A stretch of 64,000 nt of DNA from Panicum virgatum (Eukaryota > Streptophyta > Magnoliopsida > Poales > Poaceae), in NCBI RefSeq assembly GCF_016808335.1, contig NC_053148.1, forward strand, positions 45,834,930 to 45,898,929. The letters run 5' to 3'. The position numbers and the translations under genes are program-made. The notes under the pieces were generated by a model that searched no databases, was not told the origin of the DNA, and saw only the letters and a list, made by a program, of their open reading frames with translations. Every line of letters begins with the position of its first letter. The first letter of the stretch is position 1. Below, piece by piece: positions 45,660 through 58,100 of the stretch.

Positions 45660-47440
45660 CCTTTTCATTTGCCAACTGATATTCAGCAAGAACTCTGAAA
45701 ACACTTTGTGCATTCGGTGTCAGACTCTGCAGAACGACTAGAGCCATTTTTGTGGTTTGGGCATGGCCACCACTAGCAAGGATCAATGGGTAGAAAACAC
45801 ATTCGACTTTGTAAGGTGCAAATGTTGGGACGTGGTACCAGCTCCACCTGTACTGAGTGTGCACCATTTTCTTGCCCCATACTAAAATATTTTCCAGTTT
45901 AGGATATCTTTTACAATAAAGAGATTAGCGAAGAATGAAACTAAAAATGTGCAACAAACTTACATAAAGGTGCATTAACATGATCTGTTGATGCAGCAAC
46001 ACGGATTTGTGGGCAGCAAGAAACTTGTGCTAGACATTGCTGTGATTCAGCATCACGCAAGGCAGGTCCATCAATATTGTGTATAAGAAGGCACACCTGA
46101 TCATCCACATCATCTGATGTCTGTCTCTTTAGAAATGAGATGATGTCATCAAATGATTTTGAAGGAAAAGGCTGCGATAACTGAGACCTCGTTCCAGGTT
46201 GATGTTTGCGCTTAGATTGTGCTTGATCACAGGACATTTCAGCTATTGTTGCTATGACCTGGAAATGTAATAGTTTAAGCAGTTCTCAAAGCATAATGTA
46301 GAAATCAATAAATTGTTAAAAATAGTACATGAAATGGAACTATGGTAGCAAATCCTGACTCAAAATTGATAAGCAACCCAAATCAGGTGCATGGTCAAGG
46401 TGTCAAATTTGGAAAATCAAACAATATAAACCAGTAAATGTTCCTACCCTGGACATGTAAATAAAGCCCCGCTTTTAAATGGCAATTGAAGTCAAGGAAA
46501 TGAAAATGCAGGGCACACAGGGGCTTCCTGTGCAAAACTAATCAGGCCTACTCTAATTGTTTTCTCTTCTTCCATTTTTTCCAAACTTGTATTCCCACAA
46601 AAGTTGCTGATTCGAGCATCAAAAGGCAGAAGGTAAGCCCACATAACAAACTTTCCATAACAAATTCATGCCTTGACACAACCTCGCTGTTTAATTTACC
46701 ATTTCCACATAGATTGGACTTCAGAGCAATCCATGAACATGCTTAATAGATTTGAAGCATTTGAATACTAGCAGGATAGGGCAAAGCGGCAAGCAATACT
46801 TAGACACCAATATCGGCCAGACAAGTGCTGTGGGGAACTCCCCCATAGTTTTCCCTTTAAAAAAATAAGGAGTATTGGGGAGACAAGGTTATACCTCCTT
46901 CAAGTTGATGGACGGAAGATAGCCATTGATTACAATGACAGTAAAATCAGTCAAGGTAGTGGAGGCAAATTCCTCAAGCAGCTGCTTCTTAGATCCAAAC
47001 CCATACATCAAGAGACCAAAACCGCACCTACATCAGAAAAAATGCATCGATTCCTCGTTCCAACTCACAAGAACCTCAGCGAAACAGATTTTGAAATTGC
47101 ACTAGTGCTGCGAATTTCGGAAGAAACCTTAGCTCGAACAGCCAGCTGCGGTACTGATCCTTGTAGCTTCTCGTGAGAGAGGGATCCCAAATTAGCCAAC
47201 CGTACCCACGGATTCGTGCCAAGATATTGTCGTGGGATGCGGGGTGGGACGGCACCAGACCTGCTCATCGACGAGGTTGAGGTCGGAGAGTTTGCCCGCG
47301 GCGGCGCTGGCGCGCTTCTTGCCGGAGGAGGGTTCCTTCTCCTTGCCCAGGAAGTAGCTCCTGGAGAACCCCGCCTCCTCTTCCTCGTCCTCGGAGCCGG
47401 AGCTGGCTGCCGCCGCCGCGCGGGCGCCTCTGAGGGGCAT

Positions 47441-50220
47441 CAGGTTTCGCTTCCGCGGTTTCGCCGCCGGCGCCGCCGCTAGCGCTAGGCGGCCTGGAGT
47501 TTCCCGCGCAGTTCTATCTTTTTCGCGGGCAATGGCTACATGGGCTGGGCCTCAATCTTGGCAGAATGATGGGGCCTTTTAAGGCCTGCTTGTATGAGGA
47601 GTTTTCACGGGCCAACCAGAAAAAAAAAACCGGCGTGTTGGGTTTAAGCTACATGATGCAATGAGCCCGGCTGTCAAGGATGTCACACAAGAATTAATAA
47701 AGGAATTTTGAAAAAAAAAAGTCACACAAGCATGAAACATTTTTATTTTCCGTCCGTGTCATCCAAATGCCTTTTTCACCGTGGCATGATCACAGCACTT
47801 GAAATCTCCCACAGCATGCATTTATTTGGTCAAAACTTAAAACCGAATCCGAGACGTATCAAAATGACAAAAATTCTTTGTTGTTAAGGATGGTGATAAT
47901 TATGATCTTCCTTGTACGTAGTGTAGCCCAAGACGGTGTTTCTTAAACAAGTGGGCTTTTTTAAAGCCCGCTACGCAAGACCTTGACTTGCAGCTCGCAT
48001 TAAAAAAATCTTACTGCCAGCAAGACAGACCTTGTGCCAAACAGAGACTGACATCAGGGGACACCTATTTTTGGCGACTTGCATGGCCGACCAACAGGGT
48101 CTAGATACAGAGATTGGGTGGGTGCCCATTTGGTGAGAACTGGAAACTGAAGGGACCGTGGCCGAGTCGGTCAATTTTTTTGTCCATTATTATCAGTTGA
48201 CTTGACTTGCGACGACTGGCCTGGTCTGTATACAAAGTCAGCTGGCCGCGGCAGTAGGCTCCCCACGAAGCTACATGCCTACCATCTACCAACAAGGCAA
48301 CAACTCTGCGACGCTGTCCATCCAAGCAGCAGAGGAGAAGGAGGAGCTGCGAGCTCTCCAGTTTCACATGGATGGAGGATGGAGCTAGTTCTTGGGCTTC
48401 GGATTAGCGGGTACGTCATCATCTTACTCCACATATCTGCTGTTAATAATGGTTTTCTCTTGAGTCTAGTTCTGATCGTTGCGATGCGCCTTATTACGTT
48501 AGTCACGTTGCCAAAAAAAATTCATTGTGTATATGATACTTTTAACTGCTTAAGTATTCTCTGAAGGATTTCAAAGAACAACATTAGCATTGTCAAAGTA
48601 AATCTACTGTTTGGCACTGTAGATAGGAGGAAATGGAGGAGTAAATGCACTGTTTGGCACTGTAGATACACTGTTTGGCGCTGTAGACAGAGAGAGCGTG
48701 GGAAACGAGGCAAGAGCAAATTTGCTCTTGCTCTTGCCATTGTGGACAGCCTAATGGGTACCGAACTGACTAAAACCAGCCCGCCTCTAGCTGAGGATTT
48801 GTTTTTTTTTTTTGGTGAGGAAGCTGAGTTGTTGCCGTTTCTAGCCACTTAATTTCTTCTCAGATTGATTATCCATAGTTTTCCAATCTTATGTATTGCT
48901 TATTAGTTTACTGCGGTGCATATCGGGAGACATATAGATAGCTAAACAGAAATAATGCACCCAGATCTTTTGCCTCCCTAGAACAGAAGATTTTGCTTTT
49001 ATGAAAAAGCCAAAAACAACATGTTAGGCCTAGGCTGCTCATTGCTCAAACGCGCAAATTAAAGCATCTCAGCCTGTAATTTACTCCGCTTATAAAAGAT
49101 TTCGCGTGTTTTTTTCTAATTGTTAGAGTTTATAACTAACTTATTGTGTCATATGCCAACACAACATTTGTCAAAAAAAAAGATGGGGTTTCTTAATTAC
49201 CGTAAGAGTTTATAACTTACTGTGAAATTGAACAAAAGACTTACCGGCACCACAAAAAGCTGCTGCCAATTCTTTTTTTTTTTTGGAAAACCAAATAGAG
49301 GCCAATGGAGATTAGGACGATGACCGTCAACGCCAAGTTTCTGTGAACGAGGTTCACGACTTGGACCTACTTGCAGCGAGCAAAGGCCCAGCTTCTGCGT
49401 GCAACTGTGCAAGTAAGTATTGGCGTTGGTCTCTCCATAGGCCTAGTATAGCTAAGTGGGCTGAAAGAATAATAAGCGGGCTGAATTCTAAACTGGACCG
49501 CATATTGAAGGCCAAGCCCAATGCATTGAACACATGCCTTTGCATGTTCACCAAAAGCAAGCAAGAAACAAGAATTTGTAAGACTCGATATGCAATGCAA
49601 TGCAGTGCTCCTGCAATCTTTTTAATAAAAACAAGAATTTGCATTGCATGGACTCGATATGCACTCGATTCGTGTGTTCCGTTACATACAAGCGCATTTG
49701 CACTTGAATCTGCATGACTGTGAGTATCTGGGTTGATTAATAACCGATTTTCTTTAATGGCGCCTTTGCGCACAGAACCAACTTTTCTACTCTCTTATAA
49801 GAGAACTGGATTCTATAGGGGCCGGCAGCGCATTCTGCTAGTTAACTGTTCGCATTGCTACTGTGACTTACCCTATATCGTCGTCTTAATTGGACGGACG
49901 CATATATTTGGCTGTTCTCGCAACAATATCAAATGTGTTCTTTTGGGCTTTGGCTGGTTATACCGAGCCGATCGAGATGGATGCAGCAGGTGCGGGCGTG
50001 GTTTGGTGCCTTTAACAATATGCTGGTTTGCACTGTTTCACTCGATCTCCTCCAGGTAATCAGAGACTTGACCAATTGTGCTTCGCATGGTTTACGAGGA
50101 AGAAGCAGAGAAAAGGGTACTAACTAACCATGTGCATGATGCCTTCCTTCTTCGCGAAGAATAATGAACCCAAGAATGCGAAACCAAAGTTTCAGAATCC
50201 GGCATAGTAACGACGCCGGC
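47441..50220. other. Upstream region of ORC2 and spacer, no further gene seen
   Basis: GC-rich promoter-like DNA to about 47600, then AT-rich spacer. Only short features are visible: three imperfect copies of CACTGTTTGGCRCTGTAGA at 48605-48690, and a repeated ACAAGAATTTG...ACTCGATATGCA at about 49569 and 49631. Open frames at 48202-48564 and 49343-49773 look like chance. Confidence 0.45.
47500..47528. promoter_or_regulatory. Two E2F-like sites upstream of ORC2
   Basis: TTTCCCGC at 47500-47507 and TTTCGCGG at 47521-47528 (plus strand) match the E2F consensus TTTSSCGS. They lie about 60 and 80 bp upstream of the ORC2 ATG. Plant ORC genes are known E2F targets, so S-phase control is a reasonable inference. 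Confidence 0.6.
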
Positions 50221-50489
50221 TGTTACGAACACGGTAAGTGGAGAAGAGATTCGAAGGGAAAAGGCTAGCAATAGAGGGAGATTTCGGGAAGAACGGAGAA
50301 GAACCGGAAGAACTCGGAGGTCGAGTTCCGAATAGGATTCAGGTTTCTGTTCTGTTTCGTTGTCCTCCTCGGCGCAGCGCTGCCAGCTAATATAGCTGAG
50401 CTGTCCTGACGCTGGCGATTACAACAACGGCCCAAGGCCACACGGCCGGCCCAGTACAACACAGAGCAACACCACCTTTGGTCATAACA
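50221..50489 (-). repeat. 3' LTR of Reina-2 (269 bp)
   Basis: Partner of 61935-62220, without the 21-bp duplication. Its inner side is preceded on the minus strand by the purine-rich GGGGCGGGAA tract. Confidence 0.9.
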
Positions 50490-50499
50490 TTTCCCGCCC

Positions 50500-53481
50500 C
50501 TAACAAGCAGCTTGTCCCCAAGCTGTCGCCGTTGGATATCGCCGACGAAGATCATCCTCATCTTCCCAGGTAGCAAGAGAAGGCGGCATCCCAGCCCATT
50601 GAACCTTGACGCGGAAAGCTGATGCGGTGCCCTTGGCCACCAGAGAACGCTCCAGAATGCAGTGGGGTAGTAGTTCCAGAGTTGGGTCAGAACATACCGC
50701 TGAGATATCAGGACTCGAATCCATAGCAGGGGCAATGTACCTTTTGAGTTGTGAAACATGTACCGCAGGGTGTATCTGGGCAGTTGCTGGAAGATCGAGC
50801 TTATATGCAACAGCACCCACCTTCTGTAGAATCTTGTAGGGGCCATAGAATTTGAAAGAAAGCTTCTGATTGCTCCTGTTGGCAACAGATGACTGCACAT
50901 GAGGTTGAAGCTTGAGGTAGACCATGTCGCCCTCAGCAAAAACTCGCTCAGATCAATTGGCATCAGCATGGGCTTTCATTCTTTGTTGAGCCCGTAAGAG
51001 TTGTTGTTGGAGCAACCAATTCAACAAGTCGCGCTCTTTCAACCATTCATCCAGGTCAGCAGAAGAACATTCAGTTGAAGTGGAGATGCCAAAATGCCGT
51101 GGAGGATACCCGTAGAGAGCTTCAAATGGAGATCGGCCAATTGCAGATTGAAAGGCCGTGTTGTACCAGAATTCAGCAAGAGAAATCCACTTGTGCCATT
51201 GCTTTGGACAGGAATGAACCGTGCATCTGAGGAAAGCTTCGAGACACTGGTTTAACCGCTCCGTTTGACCATCCGTTTGAGGGTGGTAAGAGGAGCTCAT
51301 CATGAGTTGAGTGTCAGAGAGTTTGAATAATTCTTGCCAAACATTACTTGTAAAGATCCTATCTCTGTCAGAGATAATAGCATCGGGCAACCCATGTAAT
51401 CTGTAGATGTGACTGAAAAACAGCTGAGCTACTTGTAAGGCTGTAAATGGATGGGCCAAAGTGAGAAAATGAGCATATTTAGTGAATTTGTCTATGACAA
51501 CCAGAATCACATCACAGCCCCCAGACTTAGGTAAGCCTTCTATGAAATCCATGCTGACTATAGACCAAGCTTGAGTTGGAATTGGCAAAGGTTGGAGTAG
51601 ACCTGGCTGTTTGACATGTTCAGACTTTGCCTGCTGACAGATGGTACAGGATTGCACATAAGTGGTCACAGTAGATTTGAGATTTGGCCAAGCAAACATT
51701 GATTTAATCTGGTGGTAGGTTGAATGAATACCAGAATGACCACCAAGTCCACTGCTGTGCATGGCTTGCAGAATGTGGTTCTGAGCCAATTTGTTATTTC
51801 CAACCCAAATTCTGTCCTTAAGTCTGATGATGCCCTGCTGCAGAGAAAAACCTTTGGCATTTGGACTTGTAACAGCCAGTTCAGTCAGTAACTGCTTGGT
51901 GTCAGGGTCATCTAAATAGCAAGCCTGTAGATTATCCATCCACGTTGGAACCACTTGAGAGATGGCAAGAAAGTCTGGAGCTGAAGGAACGCGAGACAAG
52001 GCATCTGCAGCTTGATTTGTGCTTCCTTTCTTGTATTGCAGTTTATAGTAAAGATCCATGAGTTTGATCAAGGCCTTCTGTTGCAACTTTGTAGTTGCCC
52101 TGTGTTCAGTCAAAAAGACCAGACCTTCTGTGATCAGTCTTAATGATGAATTCTTGAGCTTGCAAGTATGGTCTCCATTTTTCTACAGCAAGGAGAATGG
52201 CCATGCATTCCTTCTCGTAGGTGGAGAGGGCCTGATTCCTGACACTCAGAGCTTTGCTGAGATATGAAATGGGGTGGCCTTCTTGCATGAGCACAGCACC
52301 TAACCCAATATCACTTGCATCAGTTTCTACAATGAACTGCTTAGAGAAGTCAGGCACAGCAAGAACTGGGGCTTGGATCAGAGCCTGTTGCAAGAGCAGA
52401 AATGCCTCATGTGCCTGAGGTGTCCACTGAAATTGCACACCCTTTTTCAAAAGTAAGGTTAGTGGTTTGCTCAAAATGCCATAGTGTTTAATGAATATTC
52501 TATAGTAACCTGTGAGCCAAGGCATCCTCTCAGTTCTTTCAAGGTTTTTGGTACTGGCCACTGGGCAATAGCCTGAATTTTAGAAGGCTCAGTTGCCACA
52601 CCTTTGAGCAGAAATAGTATGACCCAGGTATTCTAATTGTTGTTTGGCAAATTCACATTTACTCAACTTGATGAGAAAGTGATGAGTATCCAAGATCTAA
52701 AAAACTTGTTCCAGGTGCTGAATATGTTCTGCAAGAGAGTTGCTGTAAATCAACACATCATCCATAAACACCAAGACATGCTTTCTTAGGAGGTCAGCAA
52801 ATATCTGATTCATAATACTTTGGAAGGTTGCTGGAGCATTGGTGAGCCCAAATGGCATCACCCTGAACTCGAACAGGCCATGATGTGTTCTAAAGGCTGT
52901 CTTGAACTCATCAGCTGGAGCCACTCTAATTTGATGATAGCCAGCTCGAAAGTCTAACTTGGTAAACCAACAAGCACCTGCCAACTCATCTAGGAGTTCA
53001 TCAACAATAGGAAGAGGATGCTTGTTCTTAATTGTGATGTTGTTCAGATGACGATAATCGACACAAAAGCGCCATGATCCATCCTTTTTCTTAACAAGAA
53101 GCACTGGTGAAGCAAATGAGCTAGAACTGTGGGCAATGACACCATTCTTCAACATAGCAGCCACTTGGGCTTCAATCTCAGTCTTTTGTTGAGGAGAATA
53201 CCTGTATGGACGCACATTTACTGGCTGTGCTCCAGGAACCAGAGGAATATGATGATCATAATCACGTGATGGAGGAAGAGTAGTTGGTTCCTGAAAGAGA
53301 TGATGATATTTTTGAACAACCTCTTTTATCTGAATGGGCATGTCAGGAAGATCAACTGCATCTGCAGACAAGGACTGAACCTCTAGAATCCCATCAGAGT
53401 GGTGAATAGCCTGCACTTGCAAACAGTGGACAAGTGCTTTCTTCTTAAGAAGCCCTTTAAGCTTATGGGCACTGACTGGGG
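50500..53481 (-). pseudogene. Reina-2 RT, RNase H, integrase, chromodomain
   Basis: RT (53422-52697) has WRFCVDYRHLNNIT and the catalytic VFMDDVLIYS. A frameshift follows at about 52690-52560. RNase H (52561-52106) has FIVETDASDIGLGAVL. A second frameshift near 52113 separates it from the integrase (to 50953), with SMDFIEGLPKSGG, IISDRDRIFTS and SSYHPQTDGQTERLN. The chromodomain-bearing end (50925-50500) has FRVKVQWAGMPPSLATWED. The domains are otherwise well preserved. Confidence 0.88.
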
Positions 53482-53996
53482 TGTTGGAATGATCTCTTTC
53501 CTAATAGACCCAACGGCCTATTAGGCCCCCTAATCCGCGCCCTGATCGGGGGCGCCCAACCCTTAATGGTTGGTGGGCCCCCGCTGCACAGCGCTAGAAT
53601 AAAAGGGGTGAAGGGGCCGGGGCACGTACAACGAAGTTCGTCGCGCCGCCAGTACCCTTTTCCCACATCCTAAACCCTAGCCGATCTAGGGGGAGTGCTG
53701 GAGCAGCGGGAAGCCCCACCTCCGCCGCTTTCATCGCCGCCATCGTCCACGACGCCGTTCGCTCCGGCATCGACTACACTGCTCCAATCGTCGCCGCCTT
53801 TGAGCGGATCTGCATCAGCGAACCCGTGATGGCCGGATCTAACTCTACTGCAGGCTCTGAAGGTCCTCTACTCCGCTCCTCTATCTCTTTTCTCTACGCT
53901 ATTGTTGTAGTTCTAGGTTTATCTTGAACTCAGATCATAGAAAAGAGAAAGAAATCCCGCTCGATCCGTACACAGTGTTGTTACTAGACTCTAACA
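53482..53996 (+). repeat. 5' LTR of the young copia
   Basis: TGTTGGAATG...GACTCTAACA. A TATA-like AATAAAAGG lies near 53598 and a telo-box (AAACCCTA) near 53672. Confidence 0.95.
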
Positions 53997-55148
53997 TTGG
54001 TATCAGACGCCTACACTAAGTGTAGATCGAGATGGGAAGTGTAGATTCGGTCACGAATCAAAGAATCAAGACACAGAAAAAGCAAATCGATGCAAATCGA
54101 AAAAGAAAAGAAAAGTCGAAACCCTAACCCTAACCCTAACCCTAAGAGGAAAAAGGGGGCGGGGCTTTACCTGGGTGTAACCACAGGCTCCACCGCCGGT
54201 CACCGACCGCGCGGGAGCTCAACAGAAGGCCGGCTCGCCGGCACAGATCGGAGGCGCCGCTCGTGGACTCGGGTAGCTTCTCCACGCGCGGGCTCCGAAA
54301 GGGCACCACCGCCAAGCCGCTCGACGGCGGCGTGCTCCCACACAGGGGAGCACGCGCGCCGGCGAGGGGGCCGGCGGCGGCGCCGCCGCTTTTTTCCCTG
54401 GCTCCATGGCTGCCGCCGTTGCGTGGAGAGAGAAGGGAGAGGGAAGAATGGAATAGGGTTTGCGGGGACGACGCCGGCGTCGCCGGTTTTGTTCAGGCGA
54501 AAAGACCGGACGACCGTCGGATTTGATCCGACGGCCGGCGGTGGCCGAGCGACGAATGGGCCACAATCGGCCCGAGAGGGAAGCCGCGGCGGGCCAATTC
54601 GGCGGCCCGGCCGTTGGCTGTCGGGCCTCGGGCCCACGAGGAGGCGGCCGAGCAGGCCGCTGGGCCGAATTATCAGTGTACTGTTTTGTCGTTTTTTTTT
54701 TTTTTCTATTTCCAGAAGCAATTTCAATGGTATTTTGCATGAATTTGTTTATAATTTGATCTCTATTCAATTTTGCACCAACGTGTATATTGTTTAAAGC
54801 TAAAAGTTCACAGTATTGCTTCTGAAAATAGAAATTTTCTACTTGTTTCCGCTGCAAAAGTCATTACAGTTGCTCTTTACTTTAATTCGAACCAACGAGA
54901 CAATTAAAGTTTAAGAGCATGGTTAAAAGATTATTTTTGAGCATTATGGTATTGTTAATTTTCTGACCAACGTTGTTAATTACAATACTGTAATTTCATA
55001 GTTTTTGTGCATTTATTTCTATTTCTGCCCAACGGTGATATAGATTTAATTGCATAAACAGTTGTATGTTCTATTTTGACCAACGTTGGAATTTTACATG
55101 CAATTATTGTTATTATGTTCTCACTATTTTTTGAAATTTTCAGCGGGG
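53997..55148 (+). other. Leader of the young copia with telomere-like repeats and a possible intron
   Basis: After the primer site comes an A-rich stretch, then (CCCTAA)4 at about 54120-54145, then a very GC-rich block to about 54670. An abrupt AT-rich block follows to an acceptor-like TTTTGAAATTTTCAG ending at 55142, seven bases before the polyprotein ATG. This composition jump looks like an intron in the leader; no single donor is certain. Confidence 0.55.
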
Positions 55149-58100
55149 ATGAACTTGATGGGATTCATCAGTCACATTCCGACTTTAAAAGGAGACAACT
55201 ATGGCGAATGGATCAAGAAGGTTGATCTTGCTTTCGTCTGTGGAGAGGTGGATGAGATCATCACCACTCCAAAGCCCACTGAGCCACCGGCTCCAGTGAG
55301 AGGGGAATCTGACACTGATGCTGAGTGGCAGAAAAAGCAAAGGGACTATGCTCCCTTAAAGATGGCTTATGATCTCGAAAAGACAAAGTGGAATAACGCC
55401 AACAAGAAATGTGTGGCAGTTATAAAGAACACAATTGATCCTAACATTTTGGGTTCAATTGGAGAATGTGATTCAGCTGCTGAGTACCTTGCAAAGATAA
55501 AGAATCAGTTTACTGGTTCTTCAAAGACTTATGCTACACAGATCATAGAGCAGTTGATCACAAAAAGGTACTATGGCAATGCCGGTACGATAAGAGATCA
55601 TATCATGGGGATGTGTGCTTTGAACTCCAAGCTCAAACCAATGGACTTGGATCTCAAAGAAGAGTTTATGGTGCACCTGGTGTTCGCCTCTCTGCCAAAA
55701 GAGTTTGCAACGTTCGTTGTAAACTATAACTCACAGCCAGAGAAGTGGAACATGGAAAAGGCAATTGCAATGTGTGCACAAGAGGAAGATAGACTCAAGA
55801 AACAGAATGGTGGGTCTGTCAATTTTGTGCATAATAACAAGAAAAGGCCTTTCCAAGCTGCTTCTTCATCTAAAGCTAAAGACAAAGCCCCTATGCCACA
55901 GAAGTATCAGCAACAGCGTCAGCAACAGCGCACTCCAGCTCCAGATGAGTGCTTCCACTGTTTTGACAAGGGGCATCGCAAAGCAGATTGTCCCGCTTAT
56001 TTAAAGATGATAATGGCAAAGAATGGTGAGAATATAATTTCATTTGTTAATGAATCCCTGTATTTAAAGTTTTCTAAATCTACTTGGTGGATTGATTCTG
56101 GTGCAACTGTGCATGTTGCAAATTCTTTACAGGGATTCCGTTCGACAAGGACTACGCTAAGAAGCGAAAGACAAATTAAAGTCGCGAACGGAGTACAAGC
56201 AGATGTTGAAGCTGTTGGCGATGTCTCCATCGAGCTAGTTAATGGTTTCATGCTTGTATTAAAAGATGTTTTATTTGTTCCTTCGCTTCAAAGAAACTTG
56301 ATCAGTGTATCACGCTTAGACACAGATGGTTTTGGTTGTCATTTTGCGAATGGCAAATGTGAACTATGGTTTGATAATAATTGTATTGGTGATGCTGTCC
56401 TTTACAATGATCTTTATTTATTATCTATGCGTGATAAAGTGCATTCTGTATGTAATGTGAATGTGAATGAATCCTTGTCAGAGAAAGAAACAAAGAAAAG
56501 AAAGAGAACTCAAGATACTTCATCGAAATTATGGCACTGTCGTTTAGGCCATATTTCGAGGGGGAGAATTGAAAGATTAGTGAAAAGTGAAATTCTTCCA
56601 CAGCTAGAGTTCTCTGACCTTGAACAATGCGTTGAATGCATTAAAGGAAAATTAGTAAAGCAAATTAAAAAGGGTGCCAAACGAAGTGCAGGAACGTTAG
56701 AAATAATTCACACTGATATATGTGGACCGTTTCCTGTGAAAAGTGTGGATGGCTATGATTCGTTCATAACATTCACAGACGATTACTCCCGCTATGGTTA
56801 CATTTATCCAATTAAAGAAAGATCTGAAGCATTGGATAAATTTAAAATATTCAAAGCTGAGGTAGAAAATCAGCTTGACAAAAGGATTAAAATAGTAAGA
56901 TCAGACCGTGGAGGGGAGTACTACGGTCGACATACCCCTTATGGACAAGTTCCTGGACCTTTTGCGAGGTTTTTACAGGAAAATGGTATAGTTGCCCAAT
57001 ACTCTACACCGGGGGAGCCTCAGCAAAATGGAGTAGCTGAAAGGCGCAACCGTACACTAATGGATATGGTGCGCAGTATGATGAGTTATTCCTCATTGCC
57101 ATTGAGTCTGTGGATGGAGGCGTTGAAAACCGCCATCCATATTCTAAACAGAGTGCCAAGCAAATCAGTGCCCAAAACACCGTATGAGCTATGGACAGGA
57201 AGAGAACCCTCACTGACTCACCTACGGGTCTGGGGGAGCCCAGCTGAGGCTAAAGTGTTTAATCCAAATATTGGAAAACTGGATTCCAAAACTGTAAGCT
57301 GCCACTTTATAGGCTATCCTGAAAAGTCGAAAGGTTTTCGTTTCTACTGCCCAGACAGACATACAAAGTTTGTAGAAACGAGACATGCTGTCTTTCTAGA
57401 AAGTGAAATGATCAGGGGGAGCATGGTACCTAGAGAAATTGACCTTGAGGAGAAGCGGGTGTATGTGCCTACTCCTATGATTCAAGAGCCATTTTTCTCA
57501 CTACCTGTTGATGCTGCACCAAAAGTTCCTGAAATAGTGACGTCAGTACCTTCTTCGGTTGTTGCTGCGCCAACTATTCCAGTTATTACGGTGTCAACAC
57601 CTGTCGCAACTCCACCCATACCAACAGTGAGCGAAGGTTTGGAACCTGTCATCCAGGAACCGCCTGAACCCGCGATTGGACATGAGGAGGAGGTGCTACA
57701 GCCCCCTATGGAAAATATGCCAGAAGTTGAGGCACAAAATGTGCCACAAGCAGTGGCCCTTAGAAGGTCACAAAGAGAAAGAAGGTCGGCTATTTCTAGC
57801 GACTATGAAGTTTATAATACAGAAGAGGTTCATATGGAGGGTGATCCCGCTTCATATGAAGAAGCCATGAGAAGTATTCACTCATCCAAATGGCTGGAAG
57901 CTATGAAAGATGAGATGAAATCAATGAGTTCCAATGGTGTTTGGGACTTAGAGGAAATTCCTAAAGGAGCCAAAACAGTAGGCTGTAAATGGGTTTACAA
58001 GATAAAACATGACTCCAAAGGGAATGTAGAAAGGTTCAAAGCACGACTCGTGGCAAAAGGCTTTACGCAAAGAGAAGGGATAGACTATAACGAAACCTTT

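Larger units (their letters stand above)
40235..47440 (-). pseudogene. ORC2: Origin recognition complex subunit 2, interrupted by a retrotransposon
   Basis: ORC2 is a core subunit of the six-protein complex that marks replication origins. Exons with GT...AG junctions and consistent phases: 47440-47261 (MPLRGARAAA...LVDEQ), about 47178-47128 (LTRSYKDQYRSWLFELR), 47027-46895 ([20 protein letters not shown]), 46258-45964 (DDIISFLKRQ, LIHNIDGPALRDAESQQC), 45881-45660 plus 40511-40506 ([25 protein letters not shown]), and 40431-40235 ([18 protein letters not shown] to stop). A Reina element sits in the fifth of these exons, six coding bases from its donor. About 20 residues expected before LTRSYKD are not visible, so a deletion at intron 1/exon 2 is inferred. 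Everything else is open, so inactivation looks recent. Confidence 0.88.

Noticed and set aside
49343..49773. Overlapping 124- and 139-codon frames on opposite strands
   Set aside because: No recognisable domain, no splice or promoter context, and internal short repeats; treated as spacer.
54090..54797. 235-codon open frame and overlapping frames on both strands in the copia leader
   Set aside because: The GC-rich leader opens several frames at once, none resembling a protein; it lies between the primer site and Gag.
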